DNA of 64,000 nucleotides from Acorus gramineus. Lineage: Eukaryota; Streptophyta; Magnoliopsida; Acorales; Acoraceae. Shown here piece after piece: positions 1-11,090 of the stretch. The translations under genes were made by a program, and so were the position numbers. Location: positions 1,365,599-1,429,598 of the forward strand of contig CM060855.1 of assembly GCA_030737835.1 (NCBI GenBank), in the 5' to 3' direction. The notes under the pieces were generated by a model. That model did no database searches. It had not been told where the DNA came from and saw only the letters and a program-made list of their open reading frames with translations. Every line of letters begins with the position of its first letter. Position 1 is the stretch's first letter.

Positions 1-865
1 GTACACTTCATTAATCCATTCATGGAGTACTATATGTTGTCCCAGTGCAATATATATATACTTCACTAGTGCATGTATTCAATTGTTAGTTTTTTAAATT
101 TGTTTAGAAAAATAAAGATATGTACTGGACTATTTAGATATATAGTTTACATTTCATAATAATATGTACTTAATTAAGAAAGTATATACTTAAAATATCA
201 AAAAATTGAGAATTATAAACGAGACTGTAAATAAGACTGGACGTATTATTTTCTTTCGGATTAAGAGTTCGACCTAAACAAGACTGGACATATCATTTGG
301 ATAAATCTCTAGTTTGACCCAATTTTGCACCTTTCATTTTATTTTAATTTTCTACATTGAACCTTCAAAGGCGTTGATACACTCATATCATTTTGCAGTC
401 TCATTTTTAAAGTAATCCTCTAACCATTTATATATACACTCCATTATTAGAAATGCATATTTTTTATTTTATCACAAAAAATTAAATATGATAGTTGATT
501 TAAATATATATTTTATTTTTTATAACAGTATAAATATATATTTCATGTATATTTTTAAAAAGTTTGTTAAATGATGAAGAGCTACACTGCATATCATTTT
601 ATTTTAAAAAAAACTATGCTTTTAACCAAAACTGAAACAGACACTGAACAGGTTGGCGTGGGGCCCCACGATCTCACTCACGTTAAATCGAAGGCGACCC
701 TTTTTTTTTGGTTGGTTAGATTAATCAAATCCCATCAATGGACGGTCAGGATACGGTGGGAGGGAAAGGACAGTCAAAATGGCCGTCTCTAGGTGATGCT
801 CAGTCTTGGAGTCTGCTCTGCTTTTCAGGAAACAAAAAAAAAAAAAAAAAAGTTTTATCAATGGA
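1..865. other. AT-rich spacer, no gene seen
   Basis: Mostly AT-rich DNA with no recognisable protein or RNA gene. A short GC-richer patch around 650-820 is followed by a run of adenines at about 832-851. That patch-plus-A-run could be the tail of an old retroposed sequence, but no pol III box or coding remnant is visible. The 73-codon frame here has no recognisable similarity and is treated as chance. Confidence 0.5.
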
Positions 866-1640
866 AAAATTTCAAATAGCCCCCTGTAAACAGCTTAAAA
901 TCTATACAACACCCTGACTTTTCTTGAAGTCCATATAACCTCTTGAAAACACCTATGTAAATCTAAACAACTCCCCCTTAAGTTAAAATTTTGTTAACAG
1001 ATGATGAATACTATGTAAATATCTGGTTGGTTAACTTGACTTAAAACCTAGTATACTAAAAACTCCATACAATGTGTTAATAATGCGAAAATCCTTTTAT
1101 AAATGATAATTTTACCCCTCTAAATAAATTATAAAATCTTATTTAGAGCGGTAAATCATCATTTACAAAAATATCTTTGTCTTTTTAACACATTATATGA
1201 GTTTTTTTTATTAAGGTGAAAACCCATATAACCATCTGTAAACTTCTCGAAATACATATAACCTCCCGACTTTTTCTAAAAGCCATATAACCCCCTGAAA
1301 ACACTTAGGTAAATTCAAATGGCTCCCTAAATTAAATTTTCGTTGATAAATTATGAATATTCTACAAATATTTTGTCTGGTTAACCCTGAGTGAAACATA
1401 GTATATCACAAAACCCTACAATGTGTTAAAAATATGGAAAATCCACTGTAAATTATGATTTTACCCATTCAGATATGATTTTATAATTATCTAGAGGGGT
1501 AAAATTATTATTTATAAATGATTTTTCGCATTTTTAACAAATTATAAGGAATTTTTGGTATACTGTGGTTTTAGTCAGGGTTAACTAAATGTAATATTAG
1601 CATAATATATTCCTCATCTGTCACCAGAAGTTTAATTTAG
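866..1640. repeat. Two diverged copies of a CCATATAACCCC repeat family
   Basis: Two related stretches, about 866-1200 and 1215-1640, share the order: CCATATAACCCCCTGAAAAC-type start, a TGATGAATATT block, GTTAACCCTGA, an ACAATGTGTTAA block, and an AAATGATnnTTTTACCCnTCT block. The same order occurs in the complete element at 52851-53324, where inverted ends are visible. Here the copies are old and have no clear ends. No coding content is seen. Confidence 0.6.
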
Positions 1641-2444
1641 ATTTATCCTAGGGACTGTTTGGCTAGAGGAATAGAGGAGAATAAGAAAAAAAAAAAAGGT
1701 GTTTGGGTCGAGAGAATAAGAAGATACAGCTATCTAGAATTAAGTGAGAATAAACTGGTATTTGTATTCCAAGTCCTCTCATAGAATTGTATTATTTCTC
1801 TACTGGTATAAGGGGATCCACCTATCAAATCACATGTCATCACATCAAATCATCTGTCATCACCTCTTATATATCAATGGAGCTCACATGTCAAATCAAA
1901 TTTTTATACCTTATTCACATTTTATTCCTCATCAACCAAATACTCTAACATTTATTATTACGTTTCCTAACAAGAATAACTGAAAACACAATCAAACACA
2001 AAATCACTTATTCCATTGATAAAGTCAACAATTGCTAGAAAAGGTATAAATCTCATAATAGCTTATGTCTTTATTCGAATGGGTTCGTACTTTCAAGGGG
2101 TTATATGAACTTTAGTAAAACGGATTATATGAATTTCATACAGTTTACTTGGGCGGGAGGTTTGGATGCTGAGTGGGGCTGCGGTTTTGTCTGGTGGGTT
2201 CTCGGGGGGTGTGAATCAGTGTTTTACAGTCCAATATGTCGGCGTTTGTTTTCATTCTTCCTCGAAAAGTACAGGCAAAATCTTGTTTTGCTTTTCTTTT
2301 GTTATCTTTCACCCTTAGCTGTTCTTCCTTTCTTTGAAAATCCGAGCACAGCATAACCTTTCTTTCAAAAAAAAAAAAAACAAATTTCCTCGTATCGTAC
2401 ACCCACCATGCACCGACCAACAGATGGTATAAGGTTATTTTTTG
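1641..2444. other. Unassigned spacer with possible MITE edge and A-tailed segment
   Basis: GGGACTGTTTGG at 1651 resembles the edge of a Tourist/Harbinger-type MITE, but I could not find a matching right end. A GC-richer stretch (about 2150-2360) ends in an adenine run near 2367-2381, which could mark a retroposed fragment. The frames of 80-90 codons here resemble no known protein. Confidence 0.3.
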
Positions 2445-2600
2445 TTTTGGGAAAAATTCAAATAACCCCCACTTAAACTACATGAAATTTATAACACCTA
2501 TATAAATTCGAATAACCTCTTAAATTAAACTTTCATTGACAGATAAGAATATTATGCGAATATTTCATTTTGTTAACCCTGACTGAAAAAACACATGTGA
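2445..2600. repeat. Fragment of the CCATATAACCCC repeat family
   Basis: The segment repeats the block order of the 866-1640 copies: an AATAACCCCC motif, TTCATTGACAGAT, a GAATATT block, then GTTAACCCTGACTGAAAA. It is cut off on the right, where the LTR-like sequence begins. Confidence 0.5.
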
Positions 2601-4025
2601 GAGACCAATATTATCATCAAATAGAATAAGGAACAAAATTGCATAAGTAGAGGAATTAAACGTGAATTGGCCCGTAGGGGATAAAAAGAGCCTAAGGTGA
2701 GAAAGTTCATGGGCCCAAATCCCCCTTATGAGTTATTCGGGCCCATCTTCTCTGTCAGATCGGGCAAACGATATTTTTCGACCAGGTCAAGTCGAACATA
2801 CACTGCAGGACAGGTGATTAGAGCCTGATCGACTTTGGACGGACACTTGACACTGCCTGACTGAGTCAAAACGGCATAATATAAAATGCCCGCCCTGAGG
2901 TATAGACCATCTAGGACGTAATACCCGAACTGAAATACAGGTTGGCTATATGTCTGCCTTTGCGGAGCAGCAGTTAGCCAGAGGAATATTCCCTGACACA
3001 GGAAAATGACTAAATGTCAGGAAATCGGTTACAGAGTGTCAATCCCTAGGCGACGCATGTCTGTAGATCCAAGAGCCACGGGGAGATTCCATATCATGAT
3101 ATGGTTACTCCACAAGGCCAAGCTCGGCACGCCCCTTCTCGAGTATAAAAGGGGGACTTCATCTCCCCCTCAAGGTATGCAAGCACTCTCTCTCTCCCCT
3201 ACTCAGACTCAAGAACTCAAAGTTCTCCCTCTTCTTCTCACAAGGAGGCAACTGACTTGAGCGTCGGAGGGGCGTTAACTGGCACCACACTGGTGTGAGT
3301 TTCAGGTACTTGAAGGTCGAAGGAGGAGGAGGAGGAGGAGGAGGAAGAAGACGACGACGGGCATCAAAAGGCTTGCCACGCGACGCTGTGAAGAAAGGTT
3401 GGCATCAACATCATCTTGGATCTACAACAAAAGCCCGGATCGGTGAAGATCCGGCCCAGGAGGGGAGGACCTGATTTCACCCTCCACAAATTGGCACCGT
3501 CTGTGGGACACGAGCGAGAAGCCGTTCCTAACTTCAATCCGAAAAGATGGTGTTGATGAGAACTCGATCGATGATTCAAGGACAAGACGGAAAAAGCGGT
3601 CGCACAACACTTCACAAAACCCGACGCCGGAGGTGGACCGCAACTTCGCTAAGGAGCTCGAAGAGATGAACCAATGGTATCATCACCCTGAGAACCTGAT
3701 GGAGGAGTTCCTAAAGCGAAAGGAGGCCACACCACCACCGCCTCCTCCTAAGGTACGAAACCAGCAGAACCCGATTCAGACGGATGCTGAACCGCGGGGT
3801 CAGGATTGACAAAGCCGGTGAGCTAACGTCAGAAGTCACGAGTCGGTGTATTCGTCCGGCGGAAGGCACCAGCATCAGGAAAATGGACCTGATTCACCAG
3901 CTTTTCCTACTACAGAGAACCGGGCTAGGCCCAACAAGGAGGAACATCATGGCCGCTCCACGCGTCGGGAACCGAGGAGCAAGCGCGCGCCGCCTCAACA
4001 ACCGCCTAGACGAGGATAGAAATTA
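2598..4025 (+). mobile_element. Ty3/gypsy LTR retrotransposon fossil: LTR, primer-binding site and start of gag
   Basis: A long-LTR Ty3/gypsy fossil, Tat-like at best guess. Parts seen: an LTR of roughly 0.9 kb (about 2598-3488) with a TATA box at 3144; a primer-binding-site-like TGGCACCGTCTGTGGGA just after the LTR (3492-3508), the pattern typical of plant Ty3/gypsy elements; and a gag-like leader from about 3547 encoding a charged stretch followed by a proline run. No protease, reverse transcriptase or integrase follows. It is broken, with only the 5' end left. The left edge is approximate. The part from 3151 on is duplicated at 25158-26033, so the insertion predates the duplication. Confidence 0.7.
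3144..3150 (+). promoter_or_regulatory. TATA box of the Ty3/gypsy LTR
   Basis: TATAAAA is followed by a purine-rich stretch and a CT-rich leader with many CTCTCT motifs, the usual arrangement of a plant LTR promoter. The tandem duplication begins at the very next base (3151), so copy B lacks this TATA context. Confidence 0.5.
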
Positions 4026-4149
4026 ATCATGAATAAATGAAGATAGATTGTACAAATTAAATAAAAAGATTTCAAGAACAACATAAAAAATTAAAAAACA
4101 TCAATGAAATAAAAAGGATACCCAATACCAATGACCCATTCATCTAATT

Positions 4150-6570
4150 TTGTTATAGGCTGGAAGAGCCACCTTCTGAGTTTTGGAGGTAGAATGATTT
4201 TGTTACGGATTGACTTGTCTCAACTTCCCATCTTCCAACGGAGGTAGAAGATCCCTTTTTTGAATTCCAAAGGAGTGCTAGCACGTGTGGAGACCATTCG
4301 TTGGAAATTCTGGTGGAATGGTCCTGGAGGGGAAGGGAAGAAGGTGCACTTAGTGAATTGGGATCTTTTATGTAGTAGGAAGAAACAAGGTTGTTATTGG
4401 ACTTATCAATTTAGAAGACCTCAACTCTGCCCTTCTATGTAAATGGAAATGGAGGTGGATGTCTGATTGATTTTTTTTATGTTGTTATTAATTATAGCAA
4501 GTGCACGGATCGTTGTAAAAGTATGATCTAACAAATATGGGGTGAACCCATAGAGAATTGTTCAAGTCAGATTATTAATCGATTCAACTAATCGAATTAG
4601 AAGGAAAAAATTGATGAAGTTTTTGTTATTTTCTAAAAGAGAATATTAATATGAAAAGATAACTAGGGTTTTAGAATCCACTATGTAATATCAATTTAGG
4701 AATTATATTCAATCTAAAAATCCATCATATAACTCAATCAATATCGACGTTAAACAAATACCAATCGAAAAGTAAATATTTAAAATCATATTAATTATTT
4801 CATAAAATCAGATTTGAAATAAACAATCATCTTAATATTCACACATGAGGAAGAACATAAGATATCAAAAGAGTTAATCATTGCATACCCTATGAAAACC
4901 CTAAACAAGAGATCCTTAAAGATGATTTTACGATTAAAAACCTTGATTTATAAAACCCAATATAATGATCTATCTCTCTTCCTTTTATAAAATCTACCAA
5001 TTCAATATTCAACATGTTAAGAAGAGCATAAAATATAAAAAAACTCAATCAAAGCATATTTTATCAAATCAAATACAAGAGATATTTGAATATGGTAATA
5101 AGAAATTCACATAAAAGGTTTCAAAAGAGAAATGAAGGAGAGATTGACACTCAATAAAGCACACAATATAAAGAATTGAGATCTAAATATAAAATTCTAA
5201 ACTAGCATTGCATGGTTTCATCTTTAACCCTAGTTGAAGATTTAGCTACTAGAAAACATGATCAAACTAAAAAAAAAGAAAAATGAAAGAGGATATATTT
5301 ATTGAAAAATTCTAAAAACAAAAACACAAAACTAATATTAAAATTCACCCAAATGAATACAAGCATCCTAAGATACAAGATAAAACAAAAACAAAAACAA
5401 AAGAAAACTCTTGAATCTTTCTTTTCCTTCGGTTGCCCTCATTTTGGTTTCATATATGTTCATTTTATAGCCTCCAGCCTTTGAATCTCAACAATTGATT
5501 TTCAATGAAATGGATGATCGATTAAGATTGACCTCAAACCTTTCTCATATGAGTATTTGAACAAGTTTAGCAGCTAACTGCTTTTCTACAGAATCTTCGG
5601 ATGATAGAATGACCCATAATAAGCTGGGATTGTAAAATATTAATGAAATATTGATTTGTAGATCTTGCAAATATATTTCCAACACCATATTTAGGGCCTA
5701 AATCCGATGCTTGAGAAAAAAAGACCAAAATATTGGGACTGTTTCAACATTGATTTTGAAGAAGAATTGATTTTTGATTCAATGTCCATCAAATCTTTTT
5801 CTAGCATAATTTTGGATCTTCTAGAAACCTATTGATTCTCCTCCTTTTTTAAAATGCTTTAGAGAATATCTTGCATTGATAATCATCATTTACTTCAATT
5901 ACCTGTAATAACACATAAATTCTGAATATTAGTTATTATTACACATAAAATTAGGATATAGGAAACTAAATTAAGGGGCTTAAATGTGTAAATAATATAC
6001 TTATCACTGTTCAAGAAGAATCTACGTTGGCGCCCCTTGGTTGACGCTTGATACGGGCTGGAGTAGGCACAATGCGGGTCGCTTCCCACCTCCTCTCCTA
6101 GGCTATCACACTTAAGGAGGGGAATCCTTGCTGCCATAGCTCGTTTTGTGCAGGCGGTTTGTTGGAAAGTAGGGAACGGCTAGAATGTCTCCTCCTGGCA
6201 TGACATTTGGTTCGGGAAGATCTCCTTGAAGGAGAGATTCCTGGATGTGTTCTCCCTCTCTATCAATAAAGAGGGAAGAGTCTCTCAGTTCTGGATGTCT
6301 TCTGACTCGGGTGGAGCGTGGCTTGTTAGATCGTGTGGACACTTGCATGTGAAGGAGGCTGCTTCACTTCAGGTCCTTCTGTTGGAGCTTTGGGAGATGT
6401 CTTTGTGCAAGACAGCTGAGGACTTTGCTGTTTGGAAGCCCCATCCAAATCTGCCCTTCTCAGTAAGCAGGTGTTACGACTGGTGGCGCAGCGGGAGGCC
6501 TCCTTGCGAGGTCTTATTTATCTTCTTTACATGAATTCCTTCGAAGTTCTCATTTTCATTCAATCCCATT
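4150..6570 (+). mobile_element. LINE (plant L1-type) 3' fragment, interrupted at 4473-6009
   Basis: Residual protein similarity to the C-terminal part of plant L1 reverse transcriptases appears in pieces. LLSFGGRMILLRIDLSQLP (from about 4175), IPKGVLAR-like sequence, and KVHLVNWDLLCSRKKQG (4350-4390) match the region after the RT core. After the interruption, sequence near 6190-6540 contains SSWHDIWFGKISLKERF, FSLSINKEGRVSQFW and FAVWKPHP, the usual approach to the zf-RVT domain. The frame shifts repeatedly and contains stops (TGA within the tryptophan-rich region near 6055, for example), so it is dead. A thymine run near 6579-6595 follows. The RT catalytic core and endonuclease are absent, as expected for a truncated copy. 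Confidence 0.75.
4473..6009. mobile_element. 1.5 kb AT-rich insertion inside the LINE, class unknown
   Basis: LINE similarity stops near 4470 and resumes at TTCAAGAAG (6010). Between them lies about 1.5 kb of non-coding AT-rich DNA. Its left part has AGCAAGTGCACGGATCGT followed by a GTGAACCCATAGAGA motif, an arrangement I have seen in dispersed plant repeats but cannot assign to a class. No clear TIR or target duplication was found. The same insertion is present in copy B (26480-28052). Confidence 0.5.
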
Positions 6571-8538
6571 TTTTAAGGTTTTTTTTTTTTTTTTTGCATC
6601 AAGGGGTATAGTAGTCATTTGGCCATATTGGGTTAATTTAACCCAACACCAGCTTAATAATGGTACTGTAGGGGTATTTGGATTAAATGATAAAAGTGAG
6701 GGGCTTATGTAGATACTCAAACATTCAAGGGATCATATGAATATCCACTATTTTCTAGGGGGCTGTTTGCATATTTTCCTTGTGCTTTATATTTTTGAGA
6801 AAAATAGTTTTGAATAAACAAAAAAGTTAAAATCACTTTTAATTATTGACATAATAACTTAATCAATGTAAAAAAGGTTCTCCAAGCAAAACCCAATTGG
6901 CACTGTTACACCCAGATCCAATTCCAACCCTAATTCTAGCCTTAGATTTCTATCGACGCATATGTTCATGTTAACAAGGTATATGCTTCGAAAGAATTTT
7001 TTTATATTTTCAATAAATGCATTCATGCAATTTATTGGAGTATATGCTTTATTTTTTTATAAAAACATGTACCTCATTAAATGAGGTATACTATTTTAAA
7101 CAATTTGAAATACATATAAACTAGAATTGATGCTAGAAATAGGATTGAATGTAACATTATCCAAACCCAGTATATATGGATATACACCAAACCCCAACCC
7201 CACCTCCCTTCAAACGATAAATTGATCAACTTATCAATATAGACAAGTCATAAACAGTAGGTCATATTGCTTTTTAATATATATGTTATCACTCAATGTG
7301 ATTGGTTAACATATTCTCTACATCTATTTTTTGAGCTCAATGGTAGGACACCACGTGACCGACGTCCACCGTTTAATCAATCAATTACATCAACCGTCTG
7401 ATCGACCAATGGTCCCCACGTATGCTCCTCCGGTCCTCTATATCTGACGACAAGAAAAACCCCAAGTCAGATTGAGATCATATCCTAGTTAAAAAAAAGA
7501 TATAGGGAATTAATACAAATCCCCAATATATTTTAGAATGGTCCCATGATCACAGGATCTCATTTTATCCGACCGGATCAGAGTGAGATCAATTCTTATT
7601 TATAGTGATAATTATATGTCTCATGATCAATATTTTTTGATAGGTCACAGCCATATTATTAAAAGCTCGTGGTAAGAATGGATTTATTTGTTATGATATT
7701 TTTTTAAATAAAATATAAATGATTTATAATAAATGATGAAGAGACAAAAATTCTCATATATTTGTATCATGAAATGTTTATAGAGTAGTGATTGAATGAA
7801 TTGAGTATTCAATCCCCGAGGATAGACTACCACCTCTATAAATAAAAAATCAATTCTTCGATATATGAAATTCTCTTTTATAAATTTTTTAATTATTGTA
7901 TAATTTTTTTTGAGAAATATATTTTATGAAAAAAAAAGGAAAGAAGAGAATGAGTACCTATCGGCAGTCAAACATCGTAAACAGAGAGCGGTCACCGTCC
8001 TTCCACGTGTCACAGTTGGACCACCATAAATGGAAGAAAACAAATCACGACCACCCGTTCCTGCCGTGGGGAACACTGACCAAACCCCCACTCACTTGAT
8101 GTTCGTCTGAGGAATGTGTGTCGTCTACTGGGTTCCGCACGTGGGTATCAATTATGGGTCCCACAATTACACAGTATCCGGTCAACCCGAATGGCCTTTA
8201 TTCGGTGCACGTGCTGGAGACCGAACCCGCACGTGTTTCGAACTTTGACCAGGTGAGGAATGAATTCTATATACATAATAGAGATGGGGGAAAGGATTGC
8301 ATAGTAGGATAAAATAAATAGTGACGCAGGTACAGTAGACTAGTTTTTCTTTTTTTGAATAGGACAACCAATATTAAACTATCATAGTGTAATGTAGTTT
8401 TATCATGTATAAAAAATTTTATCATTTTTTAAATGTGAATTAAATATACTAATATATATCAGTATATACTTTATTTTATATAATAGATGTAGTTCAATGG
8501 AAGAGTGTATGATTTAAAAAAAAATGGTGTGACTGCAC
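6571..8538. other. AT-rich spacer with repeat fragment and CACGTG cluster
   Basis: About 6660-6782 resembles the CCATATAACCCC family on the opposite strand (GGGGCTTATG, ATCATATGAATATCCAC, AGGGGGCTGTTTGCAT). The rest is AT-rich, apart from GC-richer patches at 7330-7450 and 7970-8270 that carry CACGTG motifs and are listed separately. No coding region is recognised. Confidence 0.5.
7352..8235. promoter_or_regulatory. Cluster of five CACGTG (G-box/ABRE-type) motifs
   Basis: CACGTG occurs at 7352, 8004, 8138, 8208 and 8230, four of them within 232 bp. CACGTGTC at 8004 is an ABRE-like form. TTGACC (W-box-like) occurs just downstream near 8244. In plants these motifs bind bHLH/bZIP and WRKY factors. 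No gene follows directly, so this may be an orphaned promoter or part of an unrecognised transposon. Copy B keeps all five (29454, 30102, 30236, 30306, 30328). Confidence 0.3.
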
Positions 8539-9020
8539 TAGGGCTGCAATTTGGGTCGGGTTGAACCCGAACCCGACGAGTTGAACCCGATTTTTATATG
8601 GGTTGAGTTGGCCAAATCGGGTTTGAGTTCAGGTTTGGGTTGGTCAATTCGGGTTGACTCACAAATCGGATTGGGTTTGGGTTGACTCACTCACAACCTG
8701 ACCCAACCCAAACCCGTAAATTAATAATTAAAAAAAAAAAATCACGACCGTTCATTATGTAGTTTATAATCTAGGCAGTCCAAATTTTAGGTAAACCTAA
8801 CTAATCTTACGGGTTGGGTCGGGTTGGTTTATTTACTTTGCACATCATGTTTAAAAATCGGGTTGGGTCGGATTGATTTATTTAATTATTGGTTGGGTTC
8901 GGATTAGTCCAATCCGGGTTGAAAATCAGGTTGGATCGGGTTAGGGTTGAGTAGTTTGTAATTCGGGTTGGGTTCAGGTTGGGATCAACCCAAATCTAAC
9001 CTGCCCGAGTTGCAGCCCTA
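8539..9020. mobile_element. hAT-type MITE, older copy (copy A)
   Basis: The ends are TAGGGCTGCAATTTGGGTCG and its inverse CCGAGTTGCAGCCCTA. They are flanked by an imperfect 8-bp target repeat, GACTGCAC (8531-8538) and AACTACAC (9021-9028), which is the hAT pattern. The interior is non-coding and rich in GGGTTGGGTT/GGGTTCGGGTT strings on the left and their complement on the right, so it could fold into a long hairpin. Target repeats that differ at two of eight positions suggest an old insertion. It is also present in copy B. Confidence 0.8.
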
Positions 9021-9981
9021 AACTACACAGGACTGTGAACATATCATTTTACTTGTATAATTTTCTATCGTTGTATACTTTGTCATCGGTGGGCCAGCCC
9101 CTTTAGGTGGTCCTGTTTTTGGACTTGATGGGCATTGGCTTTTAATGGTCAAAATGATTGACGCAGATGGAATCTACTTCCCGCATCGGCATCAGGTGTG
9201 GGATCATTCATTTTCTTGTTAAAAATATATGGTATTGATACAGGTAGTCTCTTTTACCGTTTGTTGCGCAGTCTCCACATCAGACTGCAGAAAATACCGC
9301 CCTCTCTCTTCCATATCAGCATCAGCCTCGTCAACCATCTTTTTTTTGTTTTCCCCCAAAAACTAAATTTTATTTTCCCTTCAAAACCATTATTGGTGAA
9401 AAGAAATAAAATAGAAATAATTTTTTCACTTTTGACTTTGTTTTGGTGTTGAATCTTTTGAAAAGTGAGTTTTTATGTTGTTTGTGCCGCATTGTTTGCG
9501 CAACATTTGAAGCAGTGATGCGAATATCCAGTTGAAAATATAAAGTAAGTATTTATTTGTTTGTGTAACATTTTTCACGTGATGTTGGTAGCTTTTAATC
9601 ACTACAATTCTTGATATTTTCTTTTGTGGGATGATATATATGGCATTTTTAACTTTTGATATTTATACAACAAGGGTTTGTTCCATAAACAGTTCAAACA
9701 GTTCTTTTATTTTGAAATAGGTATTTCGTTGATGAGATTGATTCAGTGTGTAACATCACACACACATTGAATAGGATGAAAGAGTGGCATAATAATTGAT
9801 TAAAAAACATACACTAGATTATATTGGTGTATACTATTTTATCTTACTGTGTACTATGTAACATAGTGTATACCAATTTAACCCAGCATATACTAAGTTA
9901 ATGTTGTGTATACCTTTTTATTAAGTATATACCATTTTAAATGAGTACATGCTTAATATATTGTGTATTTTTTTAGTATAC
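9021..9981. other. Spacer upstream of the FAR1-like pseudogene
   Basis: No gene is recognised. The stretch 9780-9980 repeats short GTATAC/TATACT motifs. An 84-codon frame at 9198-9452 has no recognisable similarity. If the FAR1-like sequence was once a gene with its own promoter, its 5' leader would lie here. Confidence 0.4.
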
Positions 9982-11090
9982 ATGGGTTCGTTTGGGTGCG
10001 ACAAAATACATACAACAGATGCATATGTCAATGTGGAAGATGAGGGAAATGGAGATCCGTAACTAAAAGTTGGAATCGAATTCAAGTCAATCGATGAAGC
10101 CTTCGAATGTTATAAAGAATATGCTTTCCGTTGTGGATTTGGCATCATTAAAACGGGAAGGAAATACACCATTGAAGGAGATTTAAAGGCTGTGATATTT
10201 ACGTGATCTACGGAAGGTAAGCAAAGGAAGAAGGCAATCAAGAGCGGCCCAGTGAAATCTATGCATTGTCATAAATTAGTCTGTAAGACCAACTGCAAGG
10301 TGAGAATGCAAATGAAGACGTATGGAGATGGTATGTGGATGGTGAACTTGCTCGTTCTTGAACATAATCATGAAGTGGATCCAAAGCTCTCACGGTTTCA
10401 CAAATGTCATCGGGCATTGACCTTATATGCCATGAAATAAGTGACGATAAATGATGCTGCTAGGGTTCCTCCCTGTATGATCAACTTTCATTCATAGAAA
10501 GGGAATGTCAGAATTTCCTCAGTAAAGTAAGACGTCTCAAGCTTGGGGAAAGCGATGCTGAAGCACTCCTTTAGTATTTTAGCAAGTAGCAAAAAATAAA
10601 TTACAGTTTTTTTCATAGGATTGATTTTGATAGCGATGGTTGTTTGAAGAGCATTTTTTGGGCAGATGCATGATTAGAGCTGCATATTAGTATTTTGGTG
10701 ATGTGATCTCCTTCGACATGATGCATTTGAAAATAAATACATAATGCCGTTTGTCCAATTTTTTGTCGTAAACCACCATGGACAATCGATTCAGTTGAGT
10801 TTGCAGCTTGGTAGCCAATGAAACAATAGAGAAGTATGTATGGCTTTTCAAGGCTTAGTTGGTGTGCTTGGGGAATCGTCCCCCTCAAGCGATAATCACT
10901 GACCAATGCAGATCGATCAGGAGAGCAGTTAAAGAAGTGTTTCCTCATGCTCGACACCCTCTTTATCTCTGGCACATCTTGAAGAAAGTTCACTACCACA
11001 GGTGTTTGATCTGACATGATCATTTAGTATCCCATTGGTTGACGTCCCACGCCGTACAAGTGGAAGTCCCCCATTTATGAGCCGTTAAAT
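9982..11090 (+). pseudogene. FAR1/FRS-family pseudogene (copy A)
   Basis: The family comprises nuclear, transposase-derived transcription factors (FHY3/FAR1 in light signalling). From ATG 9982 the frame reads VGIEFKSIDEAFECYKEYAF, then CGFGIIKTGRKY, CHKLVCKTNCKVRM and LVLEHNHEVDPK. This is the FAR1 DNA-binding domain with its Cys and HNH zinc ligands. Further on, in shifted frames, are RIDFDSDGCLKSIFWADA, AAYQYFGDVISFD, FVVNHHGQSIQL, VCLGNRPPQAIITDQC and HARHPLYLWHILKKV, the MULE-type transposase domain. Stops fall at 10060, 10204 and 10438 in the first frame, and several frameshifts follow. No SWIM zinc finger is seen, so the 3' part is missing. No introns are apparent. Copy B shares the stops, so the gene died before the duplication. 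Confidence 0.85.

Noticed and set aside
10613-11023. 136-codon minus-strand frame (and its twin at 32697-33107)
   Set aside because: It is the reverse strand of the FAR1-like transposase remnant, whose sense strand has the recognisable motifs.
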